A stretch of 63,337 nucleotides of DNA from Chloroflexota bacterium. Its GTDB lineage: Bacteria; Chloroflexota; Anaerolineae; J036; Brachytrichaceae. The stretch is taken from assembly GCA_021788625.1 (NCBI GenBank), contig JAJYKL010000012.1, positions 1 to 63,337 of the forward strand, in the 5' to 3' direction. The translations under genes were made by a program, and so were the position numbers. Shown in pieces: positions 44,073 to 53,418 of this stretch; the stretch's first letter is position 1, and every line of letters begins with the position of its first letter. The notes under the pieces are model-generated. The model was given only the letters and a program-made list of their open reading frames with translations, made no database searches and was not told the origin of the DNA.

Positions 44073-45323
44073 ATGAAAGCGAAAGTCTTGGCCGTCGGGA
44101 TCGTGATCGCCCTCCTTACCGTCTCTGCATCTTTGTCCGCCCCTTCTGCGGCCTTCGCCAGGAGTGACCTGACACGCCAGCAGCCGGCGGTGCCCTGGAC
44201 CTACCTGATCTACATGGCTGGCGACAACAACCTCGAAAGCGAGGAGGGCTACAGCCTCGGACTCCTGCAAAGCGGTCTGGCCAGCGGCGCTCAGGCCAAT
44301 GTGCTCGTCCTCGAGGCGCACTTGAACGCAAACGCGGACCTGCTCAAGGTCACCTCAGGTGGGATCATCACCCTGAGCACGTCGATCGCCAGCCTGCCCG
44401 CCTTCAGCGGGGTTTATGGCGGCAACAGGCCGGACATGGCCAACCCCACGACCTTGAGCGCTTTCTTCTCGTGGGGTGTCCAAACCTCCCCGTCCAACCA
44501 CTACCTGGTGGACATCTGGAGTCACGGCGGCGGCTGGAAGTACATCATCTACGACCAGGTCTACGACGACCGCATGTCCATCGCCGATCTCAGCACGGCC
44601 ATGGCAAAGGCCATGCCGAACGGAGCCAGGTTCGACATTACCGTGTTCGACGCCTGCCTCATGTCCATGGTCGAAGTCGCCGATCAGTTGCAGGGCGTCA
44701 CCCAATACATGCTAGGGTCGGAGGAGTCGGTACCCGCGCAGGGCTTCCCCCTCGACCTGATGCTGCAGGACCTCGCCCAATCCCCTGACATCGCCACCGG
44801 CGCTTACGCCGATGAGATCGTCGACGACTACTACGCTCATTACGCCCGGAGCAACGCTAAGACCGCGCTCAGCGTCACCGCCGTCGATGAGAGTAGCGGC
44901 ACGCTTACGCCGCTGGTGACCGCAATCGATGTCCTTTCCCAAGACCTGATCGAGGACATGCCTCAGTACGCGGCGGCTGTCGGCAACGCCCGGTCGGTCG
45001 CCCAACGCCAGGCCTGGGGGATCAACGGGGTATTCTGGTACATCGATCTGATCAATTTCGCGGACCAGATTGCCACGAACATCCCCGCCCTGGCGCCCGA
45101 TGCCCGCGCGGTCGCCTCATTGGCCAAAGCGACACTCTACGAGCGGCACAGCCAGAAGTTCGATGGGGTCGTGTTCGGGCTTGGCATAAACTTTCCACCC
45201 AACCTGACCAAATACAACGACAACAACTACCTGGCGGAAAACTACGCGGGTATTAACCTCGTCTTCACCGCCCAAACGCACTGGGATGAAATGCTCCTCG
45301 CGTACTACCCGTATCAGAAATAA
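44073..45323 (+). CDS. Clostripain-family (C11) secreted cysteine peptidase
   Basis: The ATG at 44073 gives 416 residues with a signal peptide (to about residue 30). The C11 catalytic pair is seen as His in 'DIWSHGGGWKY' and Cys in 'ITVFDACLMSMVEV'; 'YLIYMAGDNNLE' starts the domain. It should cleave after Arg or Lys outside the cell. It stands alone with a possible AGGA site. Confidence 0.88.
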   Translation: MKAKVLAVGIVIALLTVSASLSAPSAAFARSDLTRQQPAVPWTYLIYMAGDNNLESEEGYSLGLLQSGLASGAQANVLVLEAHLNANADLLKVTSGGIITLSTSIASLPAFSGVYGGNRPDMANPTTLSAFFSWGVQTSPSNHYLVDIWSHGGGWKYIIYDQVYDDRMSIADLSTAMAKAMPNGARFDITVFDACLMSMVEVADQLQGVTQYMLGSEESVPAQGFPLDLMLQDLAQSPDIATGAYADEIVDDYYAHYARSNAKTALSVTAVDESSGTLTPLVTAIDVLSQDLIEDMPQYAAAVGNARSVAQRQAWGINGVFWYIDLINFADQIATNIPALAPDARAVASLAKATLYERHSQKFDGVVFGLGINFPPNLTKYNDNNYLAENYAGINLVFTAQTHWDEMLLAYYPYQK

Positions 45324-45460
45324 CCGCCACCTCGTCTGAGTGCATACAGGGGGCGGGTGCATGTGCACCGCACCCGCCCCGTGAGTACTGCTACACCTGA
45401 CAGACTGCACCGCCGCTGCCCCGCCCGAGCAGGGCCAGACGGCCGAGGAGGCACAAAGAC

Positions 45461-46344
45461 GTGGTGTGCCCACAGGTACGCGGACCAGATGATAGCCAAC
45501 TGCAAACCGTCCTCGCCTGGTGTGCGGACGTCCTCGGCCCCCAACCCTTCACCCTCAGTGCAGACCAAACCTGCGAGCACGCCAGGCAGCGCGCGTCCGC
45601 CATTCATCTACTCACGCCCTCGGGCGGCTGCTACCTCAAGCTACACTGCGACCACTCGCACTGGGAGAACGAGATCCACGCTTACGAACGCTGGGCTCCG
45701 GCTTTTGGCGGCTTCGCCCCTCGCCTGCTGGCGGTGCGCGACGTAGAGCCGCTGGCGCTGGTGATCAGCGCGTTGCCGGGGCAGACTCTGGAGCAGCACC
45801 CGTTGGACACGACACAGGAGCAGGCGGTCTGGTACGCCGCGGGCCGGGCACTGGCCGGGTTGCACAGTCTGGGCTCGGGTGAGAGCATTGGCCCCTGCTA
45901 CCGCGACGGTTCCCCCAACGGGCCGGTCACGAACGATGCCCAGGAGTACGTCACCCGGGAACTGGACGGCTGGCTGGCGCGTGGCGAGCACGACATCCTC
46001 AGTGCAGATGAACTGGCCATCGCACAGTCCGCCCGGCGCCTGATTCCCGCCTTCGCCGGAGAGCGCCCCACCCCCTGCCACCGCGACTACTGTGCGGCCA
46101 ACTGGCTGGTCGGCGACGCGGGTGCCTGGAAGGGCGCGACCCGTTTTGGAACTGGATCATCCGCCCCGCGCTGCCGCGGGCCCGGATCGCCGGCTACGTA
46201 CGTACCTTCACTTCGCGGGAGGAACAACAGCTCCTCTTTGCCCGCGCCCTGTACGCCCTCGGCGCGGTGGTCTGGGGCGAGGAGAACGATTACCACATCT
46301 ACGCCGAAGAAGGACGGAGGGCGCTAAAAGTGATCGGCGAATAG
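45461..46344 (+). pseudogene. Aminoglycoside phosphotransferase-like kinase, internally deleted
   Basis: From the GTG at 45461 (GAGGAGG site) the frame encodes an APH-type kinase up to the catalytic loop CHRDYCAANWLVGDAG. The frame then shifts near 46135: the continuation RDPFWNWIIRPALPR to VIGE, ending at 46344, lies in another frame. The 15-20 residues that should hold the DFE metal motif (GVIDFEF...) are missing. It is an inactivated small-molecule kinase. Confidence 0.8.
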
Positions 46345-46399
46345 TCCAGGGCTCCCGGAAAATAAAGGCGACCTCGCCGGTGAAGCATAACTGCACATA

Positions 46400-46440
46400 A
46401 AACGCTCTGACGCATGGAATATGCGTCAGAGCGTTTTCTT
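46400..46440. terminator. Bidirectional intrinsic terminator
   Basis: AAACGCTCTGACGCAT (46400-46415) and its perfect complement (46421-46436) form a 16-bp stem with loop GGAAT. T-rich tails occur on both sides. It separates the convergent kinase pseudogene and the surface protein pseudogene. Confidence 0.9.
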
Positions 46441-46455
46441 TACCTTACATTCCTG

Positions 46456-47721
46456 CTATTTCATCAACTGTGGCAAGTAGGCCCGACGCGTCAGGAGCGT
46501 CACGTTAACATTCTTGATCGCATCCATAGACACGACACAGGGGCCACTGCCATTGCACGCGTCACCCCAACTGAAGAAGGCTGACCCAGCGTCTGGTGTG
46601 ACGGTGAGCGTGACAACTGTGTTGTAAGGGAAGGCGTACTGACACGTTCCGCCGCAGTCGATGCCCGCGGGTGTACTGGTGATGACACCACTACCCGAAC
46701 CGAACTTACCCATGGTGAGCGTGTAGGTGATCACACCAAACGACGCCGTGATGGCATGGTCCGCGTTGATGTCCGTGAACGCGTAATGGCTGAGTGCTCC
46801 GAGAGAGACGCCATCGACGCCAACATCGGTGATCTGATAGCCAGGGTTCGCGGCGATGATGAATGTGATGGAGTCGCCATTGAGGACCGTCTGGGAGGGC
46901 GCTCGGGGTGATGGTGCCATCAGCGCCTGAAGTCGGTGTGATGACATACGTGAGTTGTTCATACGCGCCGACGTCACAGTGCGCGCCCTGCGGGCGGGTG
47001 ATGCCGCGCTCGTCAGTGGCAGGGCAGACCGCGTCGTTGCCTGCGTCGACCGCGGTGCTACCGATCAGGAGCGCGATGGTCTGCGCATTGCCGCCGTTGT
47101 TCGCGAGCGGACCGAGTTTGAGATCCGAGCAGGGCGTCTGCGCGGCGCTGCCGCTGCCGTAGGGGTAGCCGCCGGTGTCGTTGCCATAAAAGGTGCTGTT
47201 GACGACCGTCAGTGTGCCGTAGTTGGCAATGCCGCCGCCGAGGCCGCCGTAATCGGCATTATTGCCACGCAAGTGCTGTTACGGACCGTCAGGTTGCCAG
47301 CGTTGTATATGCCAGCACCGCCAAATACGCTGATGTCGGGGGTATAGCCATTGATGATCGTGAACCCGGTGAGAGTTACGGTCGCGCCACCGTTGATTTT
47401 CATCACTCTTACGGCGTTGTTGCCGCTGAGGGTGATGCTTAGCCCTGTAGCATCTGTCGTCACGTCGTCGGTGATGAGCAATGTGCTCGCCAGACTGATC
47501 GTGCCAGTCACGCTGAAGGTAATCGTGTCCGGGCCGGCATTCGCGTTCGCGTTCAGGATGGCTTGACGCAATGATCCCGCGCCGATGTCGTTCGTGTTCG
47601 TGACGGTGAAGGTCGCGTTTGGGTGCGAGGTGCGCGAGGTATCCGCGTAGAGCGGATCATTCGTGAGAGCGAGTGCGGGTGTGACCGCGAATCGTTCCGC
47701 ATTCGTTGACAACCGATGCAA
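46456..47721 (-). pseudogene. Frameshifted beta-helix surface protein
   Basis: Three minus-strand frames join into one protein: a CSLREAI-type start 'NDIGAGSLRQAILNANANAGPDTITF', a parallel beta-helix with choice-of-anchor 'GSTAVDAGNDAVCPATDERGITRP', and an InlB-type/Big-like repeat region ending 'RAYLPQLMK'. Frames change near 47270 and 46920. No signal peptide is left; the N-terminus is cut near a MITE-like palindrome at 47738. Sequencing errors could explain the shifts but not the lost start. Confidence 0.7.
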
Positions 47722-47737
47722 TCCCCCTCTGCCGCGG

Positions 47738-47804
47738 GTAGGGGCGAAGCATCGCCGGCTATGCCGCCGTTTGCATCGACTTTTGGGCGATGCTTCGCCC
47801 CTAC
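47738..47804. repeat. MITE-like palindrome with 19-bp arms
   Basis: GTAGGGGCGAAGCATCGCC (47738-47756) and its exact complement (47786-47804) enclose 29 bp. This GTAGGGGCGAAGC type of arm is a widespread bacterial repeat. It is located at the broken start of the surface protein gene. Confidence 0.85.
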
Positions 47805-47854
47805 AGCACGCCCTTAACTTCCTTTGTGCCTTTGTGAGAGACTCCTTATGAGGT

Positions 47855-50491
47855 CTACAGCCTGTTCCGCAGGCTCGCCCCCGTATACGACCCCGGCACC
47901 CGGGCGACCTCCTCCGGCGTGCCCTCGGCGACCAGCCGGCCGCCGGCCGCGCCGCCCTCCGGCCCCAGGTCGATCACCCAGTCCGCCGCCCGCACCAGGT
48001 CCAGGTTGTGCTCCACCACCACCACCGTGTTGCCTGCCTCCACCAGCCGCTGCAGCACGCCCAGCAGGCGCGCCGTGTCGGCCAGGTGCAGCCCGGTGGT
48101 CGGCTCGTCCAGCAGATACAGCGTGCGCCCACCGGCGCGCCCACCGGCGCGCCCGCCAGCTCGCCGGCCCAGCTCCCTGGCCAGCTTCACGCGCTGCGCC
48201 TCGCCGCCCGAGAGCGTGGTGGCCGGCTGTCCGAGCTGCAGGTAGCCCAGCCCGACGTCCGCCAGCACCTGCAGGCGCGAGCGCGCCGCCGGCACGTCCT
48301 CGAACAGCGCCAGCGCCTCCTCCACCGTCAGGTCCAGCACCTGGCTGATGTTGTGCCCGCGGTAGCGCACCGTCAGCGTCTCGCGCGTGAAGCGCCGCCC
48401 GTGGCAGGCCGGGCAGCGCACCTCCACGTCGGGCAGCAGTTGCATCCGTACGCTCAGCACCCCGGCGCCCTCGCAGCGCTCGCAGCGTCCGCCTGGCACG
48501 TTGAACGAGAAGTGCCGCGCCGCCATCCCGCGGGCTTTCGCCTCGGGCGTGGAGGCGAACGCCTCGCGGATCGGCGTGAACGTGTCCGTGTAGGTCGCGG
48601 CGTTCGAGCGCGGGATGCGCCCGATGTGCTCCTGGTCTATGGTGATTACCTTGTCGATCGCTCCGCCGCCCTCGATCGCGTCGTGCTCGCCGGGGGCGTC
48701 GGAGGCGCTGTAGAGCTTCCGGCGCAGGGCTCGGTCCAAAATGTCGAACATCAGCGTGGACTTGCCCGACCCCGACACGCCGGTCACCGCCACCAGCAGG
48801 CCCAGCGGCACTCGCACGCTGATGTCCTTCAGGTTGTGCTCGCGCGCACCGCGGATGATGATGACCTTGTCCCCCGGAGCGCGGCGGGCTGATGGGACGG
48901 GCACGCGCGCCCGCCCGGCCAGGTAGTCGCCGGTCAGCGACCCTGGCTGCGCGGCGATCTCGGCCGGCGTTCCCGCGGCGACCACCTGCCCGCCGTGCCG
49001 GCCCGCGCCTGGGCCGAAGTCCACCACGTAGTCAGCCGCTGAGATCATCTCCAGGTCGTGCTCGATGACCAGCACGGTGTTGCCCAGGTCGCGCAGCCGC
49101 CGCAGCACGCCGATCAGGCGGTGCGTGTCGCGCTGGTGCAGCCCAATGGTTGGCTCATCGAAGACATACAGCACCCCGCTCAGGCTCGAGCCCAGCAGCG
49201 ACGCCAGCCGTATCCGCCTGGCCTCGCCCGCCGAGAGCGTCGGCGAATCGCGCTCGCACGACAGGTAGCCCGCGCCGACTTCCTCCAGCCGGGTGATGCG
49301 CTCGTTCAGTTCGTTCAGCACGGGCCCGGCCAGCAGCATCTCGTCCGCGTTGAGCGCGGCTGGCAGCTCGCCCAGCCAGACGCCCAGTTCGTCCAACGGC
49401 AGGCGCGCCAGGTCGACGATCGTTCTCCCGTTCACTGTCACGGCGCGGCTCTCCGGCTTCAGGCGCGTGCCGGCGCAGTCCGGGCAGGTCTGGGTGACCA
49501 GATATTCGTCCAGCTTGTCGCGGTAATCGTCCTCGCTTACGTGCGCGTGCACGTGCTCGGCGTAGCGGCGCAGCAGGCTGGTGGCCACGCCCTCGAAGCG
49601 CCCCCCGCGTACGGTGGCCGGCGGCCTGGTATCCGGGAAGTGCCGGCGGAAGAGCTGGCTCTCCACGCCGAAAAAGAGCAGGTCCCTTAGCGCCTGGGGC
49701 TGGTCCTTCACTGGCTGTGCCGGGTCGAAGTCGAACCCATAATGGGCGGCCGCCGCCTTCAAGGTGGCGGTGTTGTACTGAATCTGAATGGCATTCCAGC
49801 CTTGCACGGCCCCGCCCGCAATGGACTTTTGCGCGTCCACCAGGCGCTCCAGGTTGGCCTGCTGCACGTGGCCCAACCCCGTGCAGGTCGGGCAGGCCCC
49901 CTCGGGCTTGTTGAACGAGAAGTGCGCCATGCCGATCTCTGGCACCGGCGCGCCGCAGTGCGGGCAGGGGAAGGTCTCCGGCACTTCGGAGGTTTCACCA
50001 TCAACGTCACCGTCGTCTGCGAGGGGCTTGGAGAAGGAGTTGCCGGCGCTGCTCGTGGCGGTCGCCCCGCTGGTAAGTTCGCCCTCCCACTCTGCGTCAG
50101 ACTGGTTGTACGAGGGTGGCACGTCCTTGCCGCAGACCGGGCAGTGGCGATGCCCCAGCCGCGCGAACAGCACGCGCAGGTAGGTGTAGACGTCGCTAGC
50201 GGTGCCCACCGTGGAGCGCGGGCTGCGGTTGGTGAGATGCTGGTCGATGCTGATCGACGGCGACAGCCCGCTGATGGAATCCACCGGCGGCTTCGCCAGC
50301 CCGAAGCCGGCCAGACCTAGCGACTCCAGGTACTGCCGCTGGCTCTCGCGGTGCAAAATGTCCAGCCCCAACGTGGACTTGCCCGAGCCCGACAGGCCGG
50401 TCAGCACCACGAGCTTAGCCTTAGGGATCGCCAGGCTGACGTTCTTGAGGTTGTGCAGCCGCGCGCCGCGCACGGTAATGAAATCAGCCAT
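47855..50491 (-). CDS. UvrA-like ABC excinuclease ATPase, class II (UvrA2)
   Basis: The ATG at 50491 with GGAGG gives 878 residues. Both ABC modules (Walker A 'GLSGSGKST' and 'GVSGSGKST', signatures 'LSAGEARRI' and 'LSGGEAQRV') and zinc-finger cysteines ('CPHCG', 'CPTCTG', 'CERCEG', 'CPACHG') are present. The ~120-residue UvrB-binding region normally after the first CPVCG is replaced by a short Ser/Asp-rich linker, as in UvrA2. It may confer drug or DNA-damage tolerance rather than classical repair. Near 48120-48160 a 12-bp repeat encodes RAGG units. Confidence 0.93.
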   Translation of the reverse strand: MADFITVRGARLHNLKNVSLAIPKAKLVVLTGLSGSGKSTLGLDILHRESQRQYLESLGLAGFGLAKPPVDSISGLSPSISIDQHLTNRSPRSTVGTASDVYTYLRVLFARLGHRHCPVCGKDVPPSYNQSDAEWEGELTSGATATSSAGNSFSKPLADDGDVDGETSEVPETFPCPHCGAPVPEIGMAHFSFNKPEGACPTCTGLGHVQQANLERLVDAQKSIAGGAVQGWNAIQIQYNTATLKAAAAHYGFDFDPAQPVKDQPQALRDLLFFGVESQLFRRHFPDTRPPATVRGGRFEGVATSLLRRYAEHVHAHVSEDDYRDKLDEYLVTQTCPDCAGTRLKPESRAVTVNGRTIVDLARLPLDELGVWLGELPAALNADEMLLAGPVLNELNERITRLEEVGAGYLSCERDSPTLSAGEARRIRLASLLGSSLSGVLYVFDEPTIGLHQRDTHRLIGVLRRLRDLGNTVLVIEHDLEMISAADYVVDFGPGAGRHGGQVVAAGTPAEIAAQPGSLTGDYLAGRARVPVPSARRAPGDKVIIIRGAREHNLKDISVRVPLGLLVAVTGVSGSGKSTLMFDILDRALRRKLYSASDAPGEHDAIEGGGAIDKVITIDQEHIGRIPRSNAATYTDTFTPIREAFASTPEAKARGMAARHFSFNVPGGRCERCEGAGVLSVRMQLLPDVEVRCPACHGRRFTRETLTVRYRGHNISQVLDLTVEEALALFEDVPAARSRLQVLADVGLGYLQLGQPATTLSGGEAQRVKLARELGRRAGGRAGGRAGGRTLYLLDEPTTGLHLADTARLLGVLQRLVEAGNTVVVVEHNLDLVRAADWVIDLGPEGGAAGGRLVAEGTPEEVARVPGSYTGASLRNRL

Positions 50492-50594
50492 CTGTCCTCC
50501 AGGGTTGCACCCTATCATATCGAACCCCTGGAGGGGCAGATAGCTGTCCTCGCGTGCAGGGGGCGCGCGAAGTTACTTAACCTGACTTGCCAGC

Positions 50595-50745
50595 TTAACC
50601 GCAGATGGAGAAGGCCAGCACGGCGAGGAAGGCCTTGAGTTCGACGCCGCGTGGTGTGATGGTGTAGAGGCGCCTGGCGAACAGGTCCGCCATCTGGCTA
50701 AAGGAGGTTTCGATTTGTTTCCGCACATGCCCGCAGATGTGGCGT
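50595..50745 (-). pseudogene. IS982-like transposase C-terminal fragment
   Basis: The minus-strand frame ending at 50595 reads HVRKQIETSFSQMADLF and TPRGVELKAFLAVLAFSIC, the C-terminal helix region of IS982-family transposases. The DDE catalytic part is absent and no inverted ends are seen. It is a transposon relic in the 560-bp gap between uvrA2 and the dehydrogenase gene. Confidence 0.6.
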
Positions 50746-51051
50746 CGCGACCAAGAACGGTTCGGTATTCCTCTGATAACGACTGTCTAGAATAAAACCG
50801 TATCACGGGATTGAAAGATTCCCAAGGTGACGCCATCACATGGATCGACCGCAGCCAGGGTGCGGTTGTATGTAGTCAGGTAATCGATTTGCATTCGTAG
50901 TTTCGCCTAACATGCCATACGTATCTGCTTTGCGTACGCTCTACGTGCGGATATGGTTGACCAGGTCGTGGACAACATGCGCGACCGCAGGTATCCTCGG
51001 ACGTCCTGCGGGTAACAGAGGGACTGAGAGGTTGTTGGATTACTGGTTCGC
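50746..51051. other. 306-bp intergenic region beside the transposase relic
   Basis: No gene, RNA or clear repeat is recognised. Short frames in the region look non-coding. Confidence 0.35.
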
Positions 51052-52053
51052 TTACAGCCGGATGACGACCTTGCCGAAGTGCAGGCCGCTCTCCAGGTAG
51101 GCGAGTGCCTCGCGAGCTTGAGCGAAGGAGAACACCCGGTCCACAACCGGATGCAGGTGATGGAACGCGATTGCGCGATTCATGTCCTCGAAGTCGCGGC
51201 GCGAGCCGACGTAAATGTCGTGCATGTGCACGCCTTTGCCCAGCGCTGCCTCGCGCAACCCAGGATCGCGGTCGAAGCCGGTCAGTCCGCCAATCAGGCT
51301 GATGAAGCCGCCTGGGCGAGTGGCACGTACCGAGCGAGCCAGCGTATCCCGCCCGCCCACCTCCAGCACGGCGTCCACTCCTGCGCCGCCTGTCAGCGCC
51401 AGTGCGCGCTCGTCCCAGCCTGGCACAACCTGGTAGTTGACGAGATCGTCAGCGCCGAGCTGCCTGGCGCGCTGCAGCTTGACGTCGCTGCTGCTGGTGA
51501 GAATGGCGCGTGCGCCAGCGAGTTTAGCGAACTGCAGGCCGAAGATGGATACGCCGCCTGTTCCCTGCAGCAAGGCGACATCGCCGGGTTTCAGGTGGCC
51601 GCTGGCGTAATAGGCGTGCCATGCCGTCACCCCCGCGCACGGTAGCGTCGAAGCCTCTTCGAACGCTAGATCATCAGGCAGGGTAACGAACGCGTCCTCA
51701 TGCAGGGCGATGCGTTCCGCTAAAACACCATCGGTGTTGCCGCCGCCCAGCGCTTCACGCGGCCCCGTGGGGGCCGCGCCCTCCAACCAGTGCTGAGCGA
51801 AGAAGCACGCCGCCACTCGCTGGCCCACCTTCAGGCGCGTCACCTCATGGCCGGTGGCAATCACCTGTCCTGCGCTGTCAGAAAGCGCGATGATTGCCCT
51901 GGGCAGAGGGCCTCTTGACTGCCGCGCGATGATCAGGTCGCGGTAGTTGAGCGAGGCCGCCTTCACCTGCACCAGCACTTCGTGCGGTTCGGGTATGGGT
52001 TCGTCGCGCTCGACAAGCGTCCAGCCAGCCGGATGAACTTCCCAGGCTTTCAT
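51052..52053 (-). CDS. Zinc-independent MDR-family dehydrogenase/quinone reductase
   Basis: The 333-residue protein has the MDR fold: GroES-like N-terminus ('VLVQVKAASLNYRDLIIARQ'), a Rossmann NAD(P) segment 'VALLQGTGGVSIFGLQFAKLAGARAILTSSS', and a C-terminal 'GLHFGKVVIRL'. The structural zinc cysteines and catalytic Cys of alcohol dehydrogenases are not evident, so it is probably a quinone-oxidoreductase-like enzyme. It overlaps the UroD-like gene by 4 bp. Confidence 0.9.
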   Translation of the reverse strand: MKAWEVHPAGWTLVERDEPIPEPHEVLVQVKAASLNYRDLIIARQSRGPLPRAIIALSDSAGQVIATGHEVTRLKVGQRVAACFFAQHWLEGAAPTGPREALGGGNTDGVLAERIALHEDAFVTLPDDLAFEEASTLPCAGVTAWHAYYASGHLKPGDVALLQGTGGVSIFGLQFAKLAGARAILTSSSDVKLQRARQLGADDLVNYQVVPGWDERALALTGGAGVDAVLEVGGRDTLARSVRATRPGGFISLIGGLTGFDRDPGLREAALGKGVHMHDIYVGSRRDFEDMNRAIAFHHLHPVVDRVFSFAQAREALAYLESGLHFGKVVIRL

Positions 52054-53171
52054 ACAGCTCCTCTCCGATACGGTTCCAACTCGCGCATCATTTTCCCGGC
52101 TGTGCGCCGGTTCACAGGTCCATTCACGGTGACGAACAAACCCTGCGGGCCGACGGCGTCCACCAGTGACACCACTTCTTCCGGCCGCACGCCCACAGCC
52201 TGCACCGACTTACCGCCCGCCAGGATACGCCGGTACAGCTCGTACCAGCATGGGTCGCCCCCGCCGGGCTTGCCGGCCTGCGGCGTCCACTCGATCGCGT
52301 CCAGTGCGTCGATTTCCAGCAACGGCTCCACATGCTGGCGCGCGTTGGTGCCATCCAGATGGTACAGCGAGTAATCCAGGTATTCGCACTGCTCCCGCAG
52401 GGTGGGCTGTACGAAACGCCGAAACATCTGCGGCGAGAGCGAGGCTGTAATATCGCATTGCACCTTGGCCGTCTTGCCCGGCCCCCAGATGTGAAAGGCG
52501 GAGAATGCGTTTCCCCCTTCTGCCGTGTGGACCTTCGCATAGAACAGGTCGAAAACCTGGAAGTAGGCAGCCTTGATCTCCTCCAGTCGCTCCAGCACCC
52601 ACGTGGGGCGATCCAGCAGGTCGTACAGCAGGTTGCCATCGCCGCGCAACGCGGCGAGCGTGTCCAGATTCTCAATCAGGTCCGGGATGCCCACCAGATA
52701 CCGCCCTCGCGCGCGAGCCAGCCCCTCGTCGATGAGCGCCATGTGCGCGTCGAACCACTGCTGGTGCTTGGCGAAGCGGATCGGAGCAGTCCGTGCAGGG
52801 TCATCAATGCAGGGCTCGTACCACACAGTGTCCACGGCAAAATTGGGCTGTGAGCCCAGAAAGGTACCCAGACTCCCTGGTCCGATCTGCGTGTCGAAGT
52901 AGGGGAACGCCTCAGCCCAGTAGTCCAAGCCCGCCATGACCCCTTCCGCCGCGTCGCAGCGGTAGCGCGCATTCGTCCAGCGGACCTCCAAATCGGCGGG
53001 CACCTCTGGCACAGGGATGTCCTCGCGGCGTTGCTCGCGGATGACCTCCAGGCACAGCGCCATGCCCTGGTGCTTCCACCAGCGGATCAGGTTCTGCTGG
53101 CAGGCAGGCCAGTCGGGTTTCCAGGCCAGGGTATCGGTCACAGGGATTGTCGGTTGGGTCGGCTCATGCAT
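52050..53171 (-). CDS. UroD/methyltransferase-superfamily protein
   Basis: The 373-residue protein matches the uroporphyrinogen decarboxylase superfamily, with 'YHLDGTNARQHVEPLLEI' and 'IEWTPQAGKPGGGDPCW' strands. The UroD active-site Arg/Asp motifs are weak, and heme genes are elsewhere (57590), so it is likely a corrinoid methyltransferase-like or unknown member. It is co-transcribed with the MDR dehydrogenase (ATGA overlap). Confidence 0.8.
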   Translation of the reverse strand: MHEPTQPTIPVTDTLAWKPDWPACQQNLIRWWKHQGMALCLEVIREQRREDIPVPEVPADLEVRWTNARYRCDAAEGVMAGLDYWAEAFPYFDTQIGPGSLGTFLGSQPNFAVDTVWYEPCIDDPARTAPIRFAKHQQWFDAHMALIDEGLARARGRYLVGIPDLIENLDTLAALRGDGNLLYDLLDRPTWVLERLEEIKAAYFQVFDLFYAKVHTAEGGNAFSAFHIWGPGKTAKVQCDITASLSPQMFRRFVQPTLREQCEYLDYSLYHLDGTNARQHVEPLLEIDALDAIEWTPQAGKPGGGDPCWYELYRRILAGGKSVQAVGVRPEEVVSLVDAVGPQGLFVTVNGPVNRRTAGKMMRELEPYRRGAV

Positions 53172-53181
53172 CGTGGTGATT

Positions 53182-53390
53182 GTAGCTTGCTGTATGCAGC
53201 CGGTGAGCCTGGGCCCGGCACCTGGTCGATTCCGTAGCCCACCAGATGGCAGCGGTTGGGCTCGTTGAGCGCCACCTTATTGAAAGGCACGCTGGGAGGC
53301 GCCCGTTCTTTATACCGGCGCGTGTAGTGTGTCCGGTGGGAGGCCAGCCGGACGAATCAGCGAGGGGTAACCGTGGAAAGCCGGGCTGCT
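53182..53390 (-). pseudogene. xfp: Phosphoketolase C-terminal remnant
   Basis: Joined minus-strand frames read FHGYPSLIR, RLASHRTHYTRRYKERAP, then VPFNKVALNEPNRCHLVGYGIDQVP, matching the phosphoketolase end HGYPWLIHRLTYRRT...PFDMVVLNDLDRFHLV..IDRVP. At least one frameshift, stops and truncation by the UroD-like gene make it dead. Only ~70 codons of an ~800-codon gene remain. Confidence 0.75.
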
Positions 53391-53418
53391 GAACGAGCCG
53401 CCCATGATCGTCAGGACT

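Noticed and set aside
50912..51100. Short plus-strand frame near the dehydrogenase gene
   Set aside because: It overlaps the dehydrogenase end and shows no family similarity.
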